Assembly (NCBI GenBank): GCA_964593515.1
Contig: CAZQJH010000013.1
Span: 1-20,199 of the forward strand
Length of the DNA stretch: 20,199 nucleotides
Source of the DNA: JAXJYR01 sp964593515
GTDB lineage: Bacteria > Bacillota_I > Bacilli_A > Erysipelotrichales > Erysipelotrichaceae
Reading direction: 5' to 3'
The notes beneath the pieces are model-generated. The model saw nothing but the letters and a program-made list of their open reading frames with translations. It had not been told where the DNA came from and made no database searches. The position numbers were made by a program, and so were the translations under genes. Positions 7,886 to 15,661 of this stretch are shown here, piece by piece; position 1 is the first letter of the stretch; the number at the start of each line of letters is the position of its first letter.

Positions 7886-10138
7886 ATGAAAAAAATCATT
7901 AAAATATGGATGTGTATGGTTATGTTTTGTACAATGTTTATAAGTATTAACGCCACATGTTCAGCAGGGATTCTAAACAATGGTTTAGGTGGAATTTATA
8001 TTGATGTTAATGCTCATCCATATACTACTTTTCAAACTTATAGTTATGGACAATATGCCTATACTGATGTAGGATGTGCTTGGTTTGCCAGTGCTCGTGC
8101 TAATCAGTTAACAGGAATAGGTAATGTAATTCGAAGTGGGGTAAACTGGTATAATAATGGAGCGAGTGTGTTTGGGACTTCAAGGGGATCTACACCTAAA
8201 GCACCAGCTATTATTTGTTGGGGAAATCATGTTGCTATCTTAGAAAAAATAGTTGGTAATACCGCATATATTTCTGAAGGTGGTGCACATGCTAGTAATA
8301 GTGCCCATGGATATACAATTATTTCAAGTTGTAATGTAAATTCAATTAGTTCACGTAATCCAGATTTTTATGGTTATGTATATTTACCAGGAGCTGGTTC
8401 AAGTGTATCAATGGTTAATCCGGAAATTACTTTTGCTAAAGATACATATTTAGTTGGTGAAACAATTAGTGCTAGTTGGAAAGCTAGTTCACCACAATCT
8501 AATATTTCACATTATTGGTTATCAATTGTGGAACCTGATGGGGTTAATAGTGTAAATAAACGTATGGATTTACAAACAAGTTATTCTCATAAGGCAACAA
8601 AAGAAGGTAAATATATTTTTCAAGTATGGGCAACACCAATTGGTTCACAAAATGGTGAAAATAGTTTGATTTGTTCTTCAACAATAATGGTTTATGGGGA
8701 TAGTGCTAAACCATCAACACCGAAAGTTTCATTAAAAGCTACTAATGCCAATGAACCAGTTACTTTTAGTTGGAATAAATGTCTTAATGCGGTGAGTTAT
8801 GATGTTTATATTTTAAAAGATAATAAAACATATCATGAAAAGAAAGGATTAACTACAACTAGTTATAAAGTAACTTTACCAGCCGGAAAATATGTTTGTT
8901 ATATACGTGCTCATGGTAATATTGGAAATTATTATACTGATAGTCCACACATGATTTTAAATTTAACAAGTAAACCGGTATTAAAAGATGATGGTTATTA
9001 CTACTGTGATTCTTTACCACAAGGTATTAATAGTAATGATTATTATATTGAATATAAAGATAAATATGTCAAAGATTCATATGATCCTGTAGCTGGTTAT
9101 ACTAAAGGTGAATTTATTCGTGATGAATATATCAATGATGGTGCTCCATATCAATCAATTAATGATTTAGGAACTTCTAATACGCGTAGTTTAGTTGATG
9201 CTTATTATTTCCATTTCTGTGGACCTAATGCTGGTGTTGATTGTAATCATTCACAAGTTGGTAATTATGTTCATTATGATCAAGTTGATGATAGTTTGGT
9301 AAATGTTAGTGGAACTTTCAATGATTCTGAAAATGCTTCGATTAAGTATCATACACTAACTTGGAAATCAAATGGAGGTAGCGTATACTGCAATAGTAAT
9401 ACTACTTGTGATGGTGCTTATGGAAGTCATGGTAATCGTTGTAAATATTGGTACTGTATGCGAACATACCAAAATAAAATTGTGAAAAAGGTATATCGTT
9501 ATACTAAAGAAACTAATTGGCAAAAAACTCATGATAGTAACGCAACTAGTTATCAAGTACGTTATAAATTAAAAAATCCTTATATCGATGTTGATAATAA
9601 TGCATGGTATAGTCAAGTTGTTCAAGAAATAACTGATTTAGGATTTATGAGTGGTGATGGAAATGTTAATACATTTAAACCAGATAAAAGTATTTCACGT
9701 GGAATGGTAGCAACAGTACTTTATCGAATGAGTGGTAGTCCGACAGTAAAATATAGCAATAAATTTAGTGATGTAAAAGATAAATTATGGTATACAAATG
9801 GTATTATTTGGGCTAGTGATAAAAAAGTCGTTAGTGGATATACTAATGGTAAATTTGGACCAGATGATAATATTACACGTCAAGATTTAGCTATTATGTT
9901 ACGTAATTATGCTAAGTTTAAAGGAATTAAAACGGATAGTAAACAATCCTTAACTAGCTTTAATGATTATAAAAATGTGGATGAATATGCTAAAAGTGCG
10001 GTAGCATGGTGTGTTGAAAATAAGATTATTAGTGGATCAACTAAAGATGGTAAATTATATTTAAATCCTAAAAACCAAGCTACACGAGCTGAATGTGCTA
10101 AAATGTTTACATTATTATATAAAATAGTTAATAAATAG
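7886..10138 (+). CDS. Secreted CHAP-like, Ig/Fn3-like, Cys-rich protein anchored by three SLH domains
   Basis: This is a 750-residue surface protein. Residues 1-27 are a signal peptide (two Lys, hydrophobic core, cut near TCSA|G). Residues about 45-168 resemble a CHAP amidase/peptidase: candidate nucleophile Cys64 (DVGCAWFASARANQ), His115 (WGNHVAILE) and an acidic residue at 131 (YISEGG). About 178-271 is a beta-sandwich Ig-like segment and about 276-360 is Fn3-like (VTFSWNKCLNAVSYDVYI). Residues 365-560 are Tyr-rich and contain Cys374, 445, 453, 502, 508, 519 and 524, which I cannot assign. Three SLH repeats close the protein (about 564-617, 626-680, 691-748; YIDVDNNAWY, FSDVKDKLWY and a degenerate FNDYKNVDEY), which would bind cell-wall polymer. 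A peptidoglycan hydrolase or wall-modifying role is inferred. It forms its own transcription unit with a strong terminator. Confidence 0.88.
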   Translation: MKKIIKIWMCMVMFCTMFISINATCSAGILNNGLGGIYIDVNAHPYTTFQTYSYGQYAYTDVGCAWFASARANQLTGIGNVIRSGVNWYNNGASVFGTSRGSTPKAPAIICWGNHVAILEKIVGNTAYISEGGAHASNSAHGYTIISSCNVNSISSRNPDFYGYVYLPGAGSSVSMVNPEITFAKDTYLVGETISASWKASSPQSNISHYWLSIVEPDGVNSVNKRMDLQTSYSHKATKEGKYIFQVWATPIGSQNGENSLICSSTIMVYGDSAKPSTPKVSLKATNANEPVTFSWNKCLNAVSYDVYILKDNKTYHEKKGLTTTSYKVTLPAGKYVCYIRAHGNIGNYYTDSPHMILNLTSKPVLKDDGYYYCDSLPQGINSNDYYIEYKDKYVKDSYDPVAGYTKGEFIRDEYINDGAPYQSINDLGTSNTRSLVDAYYFHFCGPNAGVDCNHSQVGNYVHYDQVDDSLVNVSGTFNDSENASIKYHTLTWKSNGGSVYCNSNTTCDGAYGSHGNRCKYWYCMRTYQNKIVKKVYRYTKETNWQKTHDSNATSYQVRYKLKNPYIDVDNNAWYSQVVQEITDLGFMSGDGNVNTFKPDKSISRGMVATVLYRMSGSPTVKYSNKFSDVKDKLWYTNGIIWASDKKVVSGYTNGKFGPDDNITRQDLAIMLRNYAKFKGIKTDSKQSLTSFNDYKNVDEYAKSAVAWCVENKIISGSTKDGKLYLNPKNQATRAECAKMFTLLYKIVNK

Positions 10139-10143
10139 TAAAA

Positions 10144-10177
10144 ACCCTCATTACTAGTTGGTAATGAGGGTATTTTT
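10144..10177. terminator. Bidirectional intrinsic terminator between convergent genes
   Basis: ACCCTCATTAC (10144-10154) pairs perfectly with GTAATGAGGGT (10161-10171), with a six-base loop. A T-run follows and an A-run precedes, so it serves both the SLH protein gene and the opposing CCA-adding enzyme gene. Confidence 0.92.
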
Positions 10178-11520
10178 TATGATTGTTGCTTGTTTATGTA
10201 ATTTAGAATAATATCCTTTTGATTTCTTGAAGGTTCTTCTAAGACATATTGATGAACTAGATTTAAGATTTGGGCAATATCTTTACCTTGATAACCTAAT
10301 TCGACTAAGTCATGACCATTAATACATAAATCTTTTAAAGTTAAGGGTGTTTCTTGTTGTTGTAAAGTTATTAAAATATTTTTAAGTCGCATACATTTAC
10401 GAATTTCATTTAGGGCTAATTGTAAGTTCTTAGCGTAATTATCAGCAATTTGAATATCTAATAATTGTGATACTTTTTGATAATTATAATTATATTTAAC
10501 TAATAACTTTCGTAAAGCTTGAGGAGTAGCCTCCATACGATAATCATGATCTTCAATAAAAGTAACAACTTCTTGGATAGTATTTTTATCAAAGTTTAAA
10601 TCCATTAAAGCTTGTTTGGCTTGTTTAGCTGAATATATTGGATGTTTATGGAAATGGGCAAAACTTTGTTCATCTAAATAATAAGCATTAGGTTTTCCAA
10701 TATCATGATAAACAATTACTAATTTTAAGATTAATGGATAACCTTTAGTATGATTTAAAGCAATATCAGTATGCGTAAAGACATCATAAATATGCCATGG
10801 CGAAAACTGGGGAAAGTTAATGGTTGGAATTAACGATGGAATTAAATAAGTTAAAAGCCCATATTCTTTAAGCATATGTAAGGTGAAATCTTGATTACCC
10901 ATTAAGATACGACAGAATTCTTCACGAAGACGATCTTTCGATAAAAATTGAACTAAGGAAGCATTATTGATAATAGCAGCTTTAGTATTAGCTTCAATAT
11001 TAAACTTTAAGGTCGTACTAAAACGAATTGCCCGTAAGATTCTTAAAGCATCATCTTGAAATGATTGATTAGGTTCATTAATAGATCTAATGGTTTTTAA
11101 GTTAATATCATCAATTCCCTTAAAAGGATCAATATAACCATGATCAGGATGATAAGCGATAGCATTCATCGTGAAATCACGACGAGCTAAGTCACTAACT
11201 AAATCATTACAAAATTCAATATATCCAGGATGACGATGATTTTGATAGTTATATTCTTTACGGAAGGTAGTAATTTCAACTTCATGTTGATCCTTAATAA
11301 CTTTAATTGAACCATGTTTAATTCCTTCTTGTTTAATCTCATAATTATGTTGTTTAAATAATGTAACCATATCTTGAGGTAAACAAGAGGTTGTGATATC
11401 ATAATCATGGATTGAAAGTTGTAGAAAACTATCACGAACACAGCCACCAACTAAATAAGCTTGATGGTGGTTAGTTGTGAGAATATTTAAAATATCAATG
11501 ATATAAGTTGGTAATTTCAT
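10177..11520 (-). CDS. cca: CCA-adding tRNA nucleotidyltransferase with HD domain
   Basis: This class II nucleotidyltransferase adds or repairs the 3' CCA of tRNAs. Of its 447 residues, the N-terminal catalytic head shows YLVGGCVRDS (22-31), the metal-binding DYD (Asp39, Asp41), RRDFTMNAIAY (113-123) and DALRILRAIRFS (157-168), the neck region. A C-terminal HD phosphohydrolase domain follows, with His272-Asp273 in YHDIGKP and the later HFHKHP and EDHDYR histidines. Such Cca-HD fusions are well known; in some bacteria the HD part removes phosphates. The ATG at 11520 follows AAGGAG on the minus strand. It is a single-gene unit, divergent from a tRNA-modification gene and convergent with the SLH protein gene. 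The general nucleotidyltransferase name is firm. Whether it adds CCA alone or only CC or A is not decidable here. Confidence 0.93.
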   Translation of the reverse strand: MKLPTYIIDILNILTTNHHQAYLVGGCVRDSFLQLSIHDYDITTSCLPQDMVTLFKQHNYEIKQEGIKHGSIKVIKDQHEVEITTFRKEYNYQNHRHPGYIEFCNDLVSDLARRDFTMNAIAYHPDHGYIDPFKGIDDINLKTIRSINEPNQSFQDDALRILRAIRFSTTLKFNIEANTKAAIINNASLVQFLSKDRLREEFCRILMGNQDFTLHMLKEYGLLTYLIPSLIPTINFPQFSPWHIYDVFTHTDIALNHTKGYPLILKLVIVYHDIGKPNAYYLDEQSFAHFHKHPIYSAKQAKQALMDLNFDKNTIQEVVTFIEDHDYRMEATPQALRKLLVKYNYNYQKVSQLLDIQIADNYAKNLQLALNEIRKCMRLKNILITLQQQETPLTLKDLCINGHDLVELGYQGKDIAQILNLVHQYVLEEPSRNQKDIILNYINKQQS

Positions 11521-11540
11521 AATAATTCTCCTTTGTGTTT

Positions 11541-11569
11541 ATGATACTCTATTTTTTAAGAAATGTAAA
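11541..11569 (-). promoter_or_regulatory. Promoter of cca
   Basis: Read on the minus strand: TTTACA (11569-11564), 17 bases, TATCAT (11546-11541). It ends 20 bases before the cca start codon. The element lies within the leader of the divergent gene at 11582, for which no clear promoter of its own is visible. Confidence 0.6.
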
Positions 11570-11581
11570 TAAGGTGGTATT

Positions 11582-12121
11582 ATGCAAAAAATAACAAATA
11601 TAGCTCATATGTTAATGAGTGATTTAAAACCTAAAGTAGCAATTGATTTTACATTAGGTAGTGGTAATGATTTTCTATATATGTCTAAATTAAATAGTAT
11701 TGAAACTATTTATGGTTTTGATATTCAACAAGCATCAATTGATGAAGTTAGTTCATTATTGACTTTTAACCAACAACATTTAATATGTGATTCACATGCG
11801 GATTTTGATAAGTATGTTACTAATTATGATTTAGGGATTTTTAATTTGGGTTATTATCCAAAAGGTGATCATCAGATTACAACTTTAAAAGAAAGTAGTG
11901 AAATAGCCATTAAAAAAGCTTTACACTACTTAAATAAGAAAGGTACTTTAATATTAGTTTTATATGTTGGTCATGAAGAAGGAAGAAAAGAAGCAATGAT
12001 GGTTGATGAAATGGTTAATAAGTTAGATCCACATTATTTTCAAGTGATGTTAGTAAAAATGTGTAGTGCACCAACTTCGCCATATTTATATGTGATTGAA
12101 AGGGTTCGTAATAAAACCTAA
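11582..12121 (+). CDS. mnmM: YtqB/MnmM-family SAM-dependent tRNA methyltransferase
   Basis: This 179-residue class I methyltransferase is of the rRNA_methylase/YtqB family, whose Bacillus and Streptococcus members (MnmM) methylate the wobble-uridine modification nm5s2U34 in certain tRNAs. Motif I is AIDFTLGSGND (20-30), a GxGxG-like SAM loop. Asp47 (YGFDIQQ) would hold the ribose. The family hallmark NLGYYPKGDHQITT (88-101) follows, and the C-terminus has MCSAPTSPYLYVIER. The length is close to the family norm of about 190, with no extra domains. The start ATG has AAGGTGGT at 11571-11578 with short spacing. It is divergent from cca, so two tRNA-maturation genes share one intergenic region. 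A hairpin overlapping its 3' end probably terminates it before the clpB operators. Confidence 0.88.
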   Translation: MQKITNIAHMLMSDLKPKVAIDFTLGSGNDFLYMSKLNSIETIYGFDIQQASIDEVSSLLTFNQQHLICDSHADFDKYVTNYDLGIFNLGYYPKGDHQITTLKESSEIAIKKALHYLNKKGTLILVLYVGHEEGRKEAMMVDEMVNKLDPHYFQVMLVKMCSAPTSPYLYVIERVRNKT

Positions 12122-12136
12122 TATCACATTTTTTTT
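12090..12136 (+). terminator. Probable intrinsic terminator overlapping the mnmM 3' end
   Basis: ATGTGAT (12090-12096) pairs with ATCACAT (12123-12129). The loop can pair internally (AGGGTT 12101-12106 with AAACCT 12114-12119, one mismatch). Eight T residues follow at 12129-12136. The stop codon (12119-12121) lies within the structure. Confidence 0.55.
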
Positions 12137-12145
12137 GATAAAAAA

Positions 12146-12172
12146 TTAGCACTCATGTGTTGACAGTGCTAA
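12146..12172 (+). promoter_or_regulatory. CIRCE operator 1 (HrcA site)
   Basis: TTAGCACTC, nine bases, CAGTGCTAA. The left arm is a perfect CIRCE half and the right arm has one mismatch (C for G at 12164). The -35 hexamer TTGACA (12160-12165) lies inside it, so bound repressor would block RNA polymerase. Confidence 0.95.
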
Positions 12173-12187
12173 AAATAGGTGTATAAT
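12160..12187 (+). promoter_or_regulatory. clpB promoter
   Basis: Perfect consensus TTGACA (12160-12165) and TATAAT (12182-12187) with a 16-base spacer. The -35 overlaps CIRCE 1, and CIRCE 2 begins five bases after the -10. Confidence 0.9.
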
Positions 12188-12191
12188 ATAA

Positions 12192-12218
12192 TTAGCACTT
12201 GGGGTTAAAGAGTGCTAA
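12192..12218 (+). promoter_or_regulatory. CIRCE operator 2 (HrcA site)
   Basis: TTAGCACTT, nine bases, GAGTGCTAA. The right arm is perfect and the left arm has one mismatch (T for C at 12200). It covers the transcription start region and 5' leader, and its end abuts the SD (AAAGGAGG, 12217-12224), so it may also act in the mRNA. Confidence 0.95.
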
Positions 12219-12231
12219 AGGAGGTAGCATT

Positions 12232-14781
12232 ATGGAAAGAAAAGAGTATAGTGAAAGATTACAAAATTTATTGATGCAAGCTGTTGAGTTAGCTAAAAAT
12301 TTACGACATTCGACTTTAGACACCGCCCATTTATTAAAAGTTATTTATGAAGACGATGTTTTAGATGGTTTGTTTAAACGTTTAAACATTGATAAACAAG
12401 CTGCCTTAACGATTGTAGATGAACAGTTATCAAGTATGGCAACTTGTGATCAAGTAAATGATGTACATGTATCAAATGAAGTGAATAAAGCCTTTAATAA
12501 GGCGATAGAATGGTCAAATGAAGTTAATGAAACTTATGTAGGGGTTGCTAGTGTTTGGATTGCTTTGATGTTTTCAAATGCTTATGTAGCTAAACAATTA
12601 GTAAAGAAATTTAATTTAAAAGAAAAACAAGTTAAAGACGAAGAATTATTACGTCGGGGAGGAAGAAGTATGGAAAGTCCTAATGCTGAAACAAATATTG
12701 AAGCTTTAAGTAAATATGCTCGTGATTTAGTTGAGGAAGTTAAAAGTGGAAAGATTGATCCCGTTATTGGACGTGATGATGAAATTAGACGAGTTATGCA
12801 AATTTTATCACGTAAAACTAAAAATAATCCGGTTTTAATTGGGGAACCTGGAGTAGGTAAAACTGCAGTAGTTGAAGGTATTGCTTGGCGTATTATGAAA
12901 GGTGATGTACCTGAATCATTAAAAGATAAAAAATTAATGGAATTAGATTTAGGTTCATTAATTGCGGGTGCTAAATATCGTGGAGAATTTGAAGAACGTT
13001 TAAAAGCTATTTTAGATGAAGTTAAACAAGCTGATGGTAATATTATTTTATTTATTGATGAAATTCATAACTTAGTAGGAGCTGGTAAAACTGAAGGTAG
13101 TATGGATGCTGGTAATATGCTTAAACCAATGTTAGCACGTGGTGAATTACGTTGTATTGGTGCTACTACTTTTAGAGAATATCGTCAATATATTGAAAAA
13201 GATGCAGCCTTAGAAAGACGTTTCCAACGAGTTCAAGTTAATGAACCAACAATTGAAGATACAATTGCTATTTTAAGAGGATTGAAAGATCGTTTTGAAA
13301 GTTATCATGGAGTTAAAATTTTAGATGAAGCTTTAATTGCAGCATCTACTTTATCTAATCGTTATATTACAGATCGATTCTTACCAGATAAAGCGATTGA
13401 CTTAGTAGATGAAGCTTGTGCTAATTTAAGAGTTGAAATGGAATCAATGCCTCAAGAATTAGATGAATTACAACGTAAAATGATGCAATTACAAATTGAA
13501 GAAACAGCTTTAAAGAAAGAAGAAGATAAAAAATCAGTTCAACGTTTAAATGATATTCGTGAAGAATTAAAACAACTTCAAGCTAAAAAAGATGTTTTAT
13601 ATACTAAATGGGAAGATGAAAAGAAAGATTTAGAAGCTAGTAAAAATGCTAAAGTTGAATTAGAAAAAGCTCGATTAGCTTTAGAACAAGCTCAAAACGA
13701 AGCTCGTTATGAAGATGCGGCTAAGTTACAATATGGTGAAATTCCTCGTTTAGAAAAATTAGTAGCTTTAGCTAGTGAAAAAGAAAAAGAAGATGCTTTA
13801 ATTCAAGAAACCGTTAATGAAGAATTGATTGCGAAAATTGTTTCAAAATGGAGTGGAGTTGAAGTAAGTAAATTAGTTGAAAGTGAACGAGCTAAAATCT
13901 TACATTTACAAGATGAATTACAAAAAAGAGTTATGGGTCAAGATCAAGCATTAAGTTTGGTTAGTGATGCAATCTTACGTAGTAAAGCTCAAATTCAAGA
14001 TGAAAATCGTCCAATTGGTTCATTCTTATTCTTAGGACCAACTGGGGTAGGTAAAACGGAAGTAGCTAAAGCTTTAGCTGAACAATTATTCGATAGTGAA
14101 CGTCATATTGTTCGTATCGACATGAGTGAATATATGGAAAAACATTCTGTGGCTAGATTAATTGGAGCGCCTCCAGGATATGTTGGATATGAAGAAGGTG
14201 GACAATTAAGTGAAGCAGTGAGACGTAATCCATACTCAATTGTTTTATTCGATGAAGTTGAAAAAGCTCATCCTGATGTTTTTAATGTTTTATTACAAAT
14301 CTTAGATGATGGACGAATTACTGATTCTAAAGGAGTAACAGTTGACTTTAAAAACACAATTATCATTCTAACAAGTAATTTAGGAAGTCAATATGCTTAT
14401 GAAGATGATGCTTATAATAAATATATGGGTGAAGTTAAACGACACTTTAAACCAGAATTTATTAACCGTATTGATGAAATAATTGTCTTTAATGCTTTAG
14501 ATGAAAATATCTTACGTCAAATCGCTCATAAATTTATGCATGAATTACAAATTAGATTACAAAACAAGGATATTGAATTAGCAATCGATGATCAAGTTTA
14601 TGATAAGATTGTGGAACAAGGTGCTGACCCAGTTTATGGAGCTCGACCAATGAAACGATATATTCAACGTAATATTGAAACATTATTAGCACGTAAGATA
14701 ATTGAAGGAAATGTGGGAAAAGATGGAAAAATTAGCCTAAGTATTGAAAATGGTGAATATCTTGTTAAAATTAATGGATAG
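12232..14781 (+). CDS. clpB: ClpB protein disaggregase
   Basis: This Hsp100 AAA+ disaggregase forms hexamers that thread aggregated proteins, with DnaK/DnaJ help. The 849 residues show: Clp N-domain (about 1-145); AAA1 with Walker A GEPGVGKT (204-211) and Walker [11 protein letters not shown] (271-280); a long coiled-coil middle domain (about 400-520, rich in Glu/Lys/Leu); AAA2 with Walker A GPTGVGKT (602-609) and Walker [13 protein letters not shown] (669-680); and the C-terminal [13 protein letters not shown] sensor-2 region. The full middle domain and the absence of a ClpP-binding IGF-type loop separate it from ClpC, ClpE and ClpA. A TTG-led frame from 12199 would run through CIRCE 2. The ATG at 12232 follows AAAGGAGG, so that start is chosen. 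HrcA control is indicated by the two CIRCE elements. A strong hairpin overlaps the stop codon. Confidence 0.97.
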   Translation: MERKEYSERLQNLLMQAVELAKNLRHSTLDTAHLLKVIYEDDVLDGLFKRLNIDKQAALTIVDEQLSSMATCDQVNDVHVSNEVNKAFNKAIEWSNEVNETYVGVASVWIALMFSNAYVAKQLVKKFNLKEKQVKDEELLRRGGRSMESPNAETNIEALSKYARDLVEEVKSGKIDPVIGRDDEIRRVMQILSRKTKNNPVLIGEPGVGKTAVVEGIAWRIMKGDVPESLKDKKLMELDLGSLIAGAKYRGEFEERLKAILDEVKQADGNIILFIDEIHNLVGAGKTEGSMDAGNMLKPMLARGELRCIGATTFREYRQYIEKDAALERRFQRVQVNEPTIEDTIAILRGLKDRFESYHGVKILDEALIAASTLSNRYITDRFLPDKAIDLVDEACANLRVEMESMPQELDELQRKMMQLQIEETALKKEEDKKSVQRLNDIREELKQLQAKKDVLYTKWEDEKKDLEASKNAKVELEKARLALEQAQNEARYEDAAKLQYGEIPRLEKLVALASEKEKEDALIQETVNEELIAKIVSKWSGVEVSKLVESERAKILHLQDELQKRVMGQDQALSLVSDAILRSKAQIQDENRPIGSFLFLGPTGVGKTEVAKALAEQLFDSERHIVRIDMSEYMEKHSVARLIGAPPGYVGYEEGGQLSEAVRRNPYSIVLFDEVEKAHPDVFNVLLQILDDGRITDSKGVTVDFKNTIIILTSNLGSQYAYEDDAYNKYMGEVKRHFKPEFINRIDEIIVFNALDENILRQIAHKFMHELQIRLQNKDIELAIDDQVYDKIVEQGADPVYGARPMKRYIQRNIETLLARKIIEGNVGKDGKISLSIENGEYLVKING

Positions 14782-14802
14782 GGTATAACCCTATCCATTT
14801 TT
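14773..14802 (+). terminator. Intrinsic terminator overlapping the clpB stop codon
   Basis: AATGGATAGGGT (14773-14784) pairs perfectly with ACCCTATCCATT (14788-14799) around a three-base loop, followed by a T-run to 14802. The TAG stop (14779-14781) lies in the left arm. The next gene starts 16 bases after the T-run, leaving no room for a separate promoter between them. Confidence 0.85.
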
Positions 14803-14818
14803 CGAAAGTTGGTGGAAC

Positions 14819-15661
14819 ATGTTTGGTTATGTAAATGTTAATCAAGAGAAATTAAGTGAAGAACAAAAGCATTATTATCAAGGCTTTTATTGTGGATTAT
14901 GCGATAGCTTAAAGAAACGTTATGGTAATCTTAGTCGATTAAGTTTAAATAATGATTTATGCTTTGTGGCTTTATTATTAACTTCTTTATATGAATGTGA
15001 AACAAAAATTAGTAAAAAGCGATGTTTAATCCATCCTTGTAAGCAACATTATGTTGCTAGTAATGAAATGATTGATTATGCTTGTGATATGACAATTGTT
15101 CTAACATATTATAAATGTGTTGATGATTGGGAAGATGAAAAGAAAAAAAGTTCCAAAGCTTATATGTATTTACTTCAGAAAGCATTTAATAAAGTAGAAA
15201 AATTATATCCACATAAAGTAGTAGCTATTCGTCAAGCTCTTGATGAAGGTAATGAAATTGAAAAACATTATGATGGAAATATTGATGAATTATTGAAATG
15301 TAGTGGTAAAATGATGGAAGCTATAATGGTTTATAAAGATGATGAATATAGTCGTTATTTAAAAGTATTAGCTAATTATTTAGGAAGATTTATCTACTTA
15401 TTAGATGCTTATGATGATGTTTTAGAAGATAAGAAACTTAATCGTTTTAATCCTTTATTTGATGAATATCAAAAAGAAGGATTTGATGATAAAGTGAATG
15501 ATATGTTGGAAGCAATGATTGCGATAAGTAGTGAAGCATATGAATTTTTACCAATCGTGGAAAATAATGAATTATTAAGAAATATCTTATATGGAGGAGT
15601 TTGGGTAAAATTTATGCAAATTAAAGAGAAGAGGTTAGGTGATAAAGATGGATCCTTATAA
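14819..15661 (+). CDS. DUF5685-like protein with isoprenoid-synthase-like Asp motifs
   Basis: This 280-residue protein resembles the uncharacterised family I know as DUF5685. Cys residues sit at 25 and 28 ([14 protein letters not shown]) and at 69 and 74 (RCLIHPCKQ), and could bind a metal. Two acidic motifs follow: VDDWEDEKK (101-109) and [19 protein letters not shown] starting at residue 188, then NRFNPLF. In spacing and in the following Arg-x-x-Pro pattern these recall the two Asp-rich motifs of squalene/phytoene-type isoprenoid synthases, so an all-helical fold of that class is plausible. No activity is established. There is no signal peptide or clear membrane segment. The SD is weak (GGTGG, 14811-14815). 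It lies 37 bases behind clpB without its own visible promoter and overlaps the J-domain gene by 14 bases, so it is probably expressed by read-through or from a promoter inside clpB. Confidence 0.8.
   Translation: MFGYVNVNQEKLSEEQKHYYQGFYCGLCDSLKKRYGNLSRLSLNNDLCFVALLLTSLYECETKISKKRCLIHPCKQHYVASNEMIDYACDMTIVLTYYKCVDDWEDEKKKSSKAYMYLLQKAFNKVEKLYPHKVVAIRQALDEGNEIEKHYDGNIDELLKCSGKMMEAIMVYKDDEYSRYLKVLANYLGRFIYLLDAYDDVLEDKKLNRFNPLFDEYQKEGFDDKVNDMLEAMIAISSEAYEFLPIVENNELLRNILYGGVWVKFMQIKEKRLGDKDGSL

Noticed and set aside
9368..9556. Minus-strand 62-codon frame within the SLH protein gene
   Set aside because: Ser/Thr/Ile-rich shadow of a long real gene, with no start signals.
12199..12231. TTG-initiated extension of clpB
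   Set aside because: It would begin inside CIRCE 2 and upstream of the SD; the ATG at 12232 has AAAGGAGG at proper distance.
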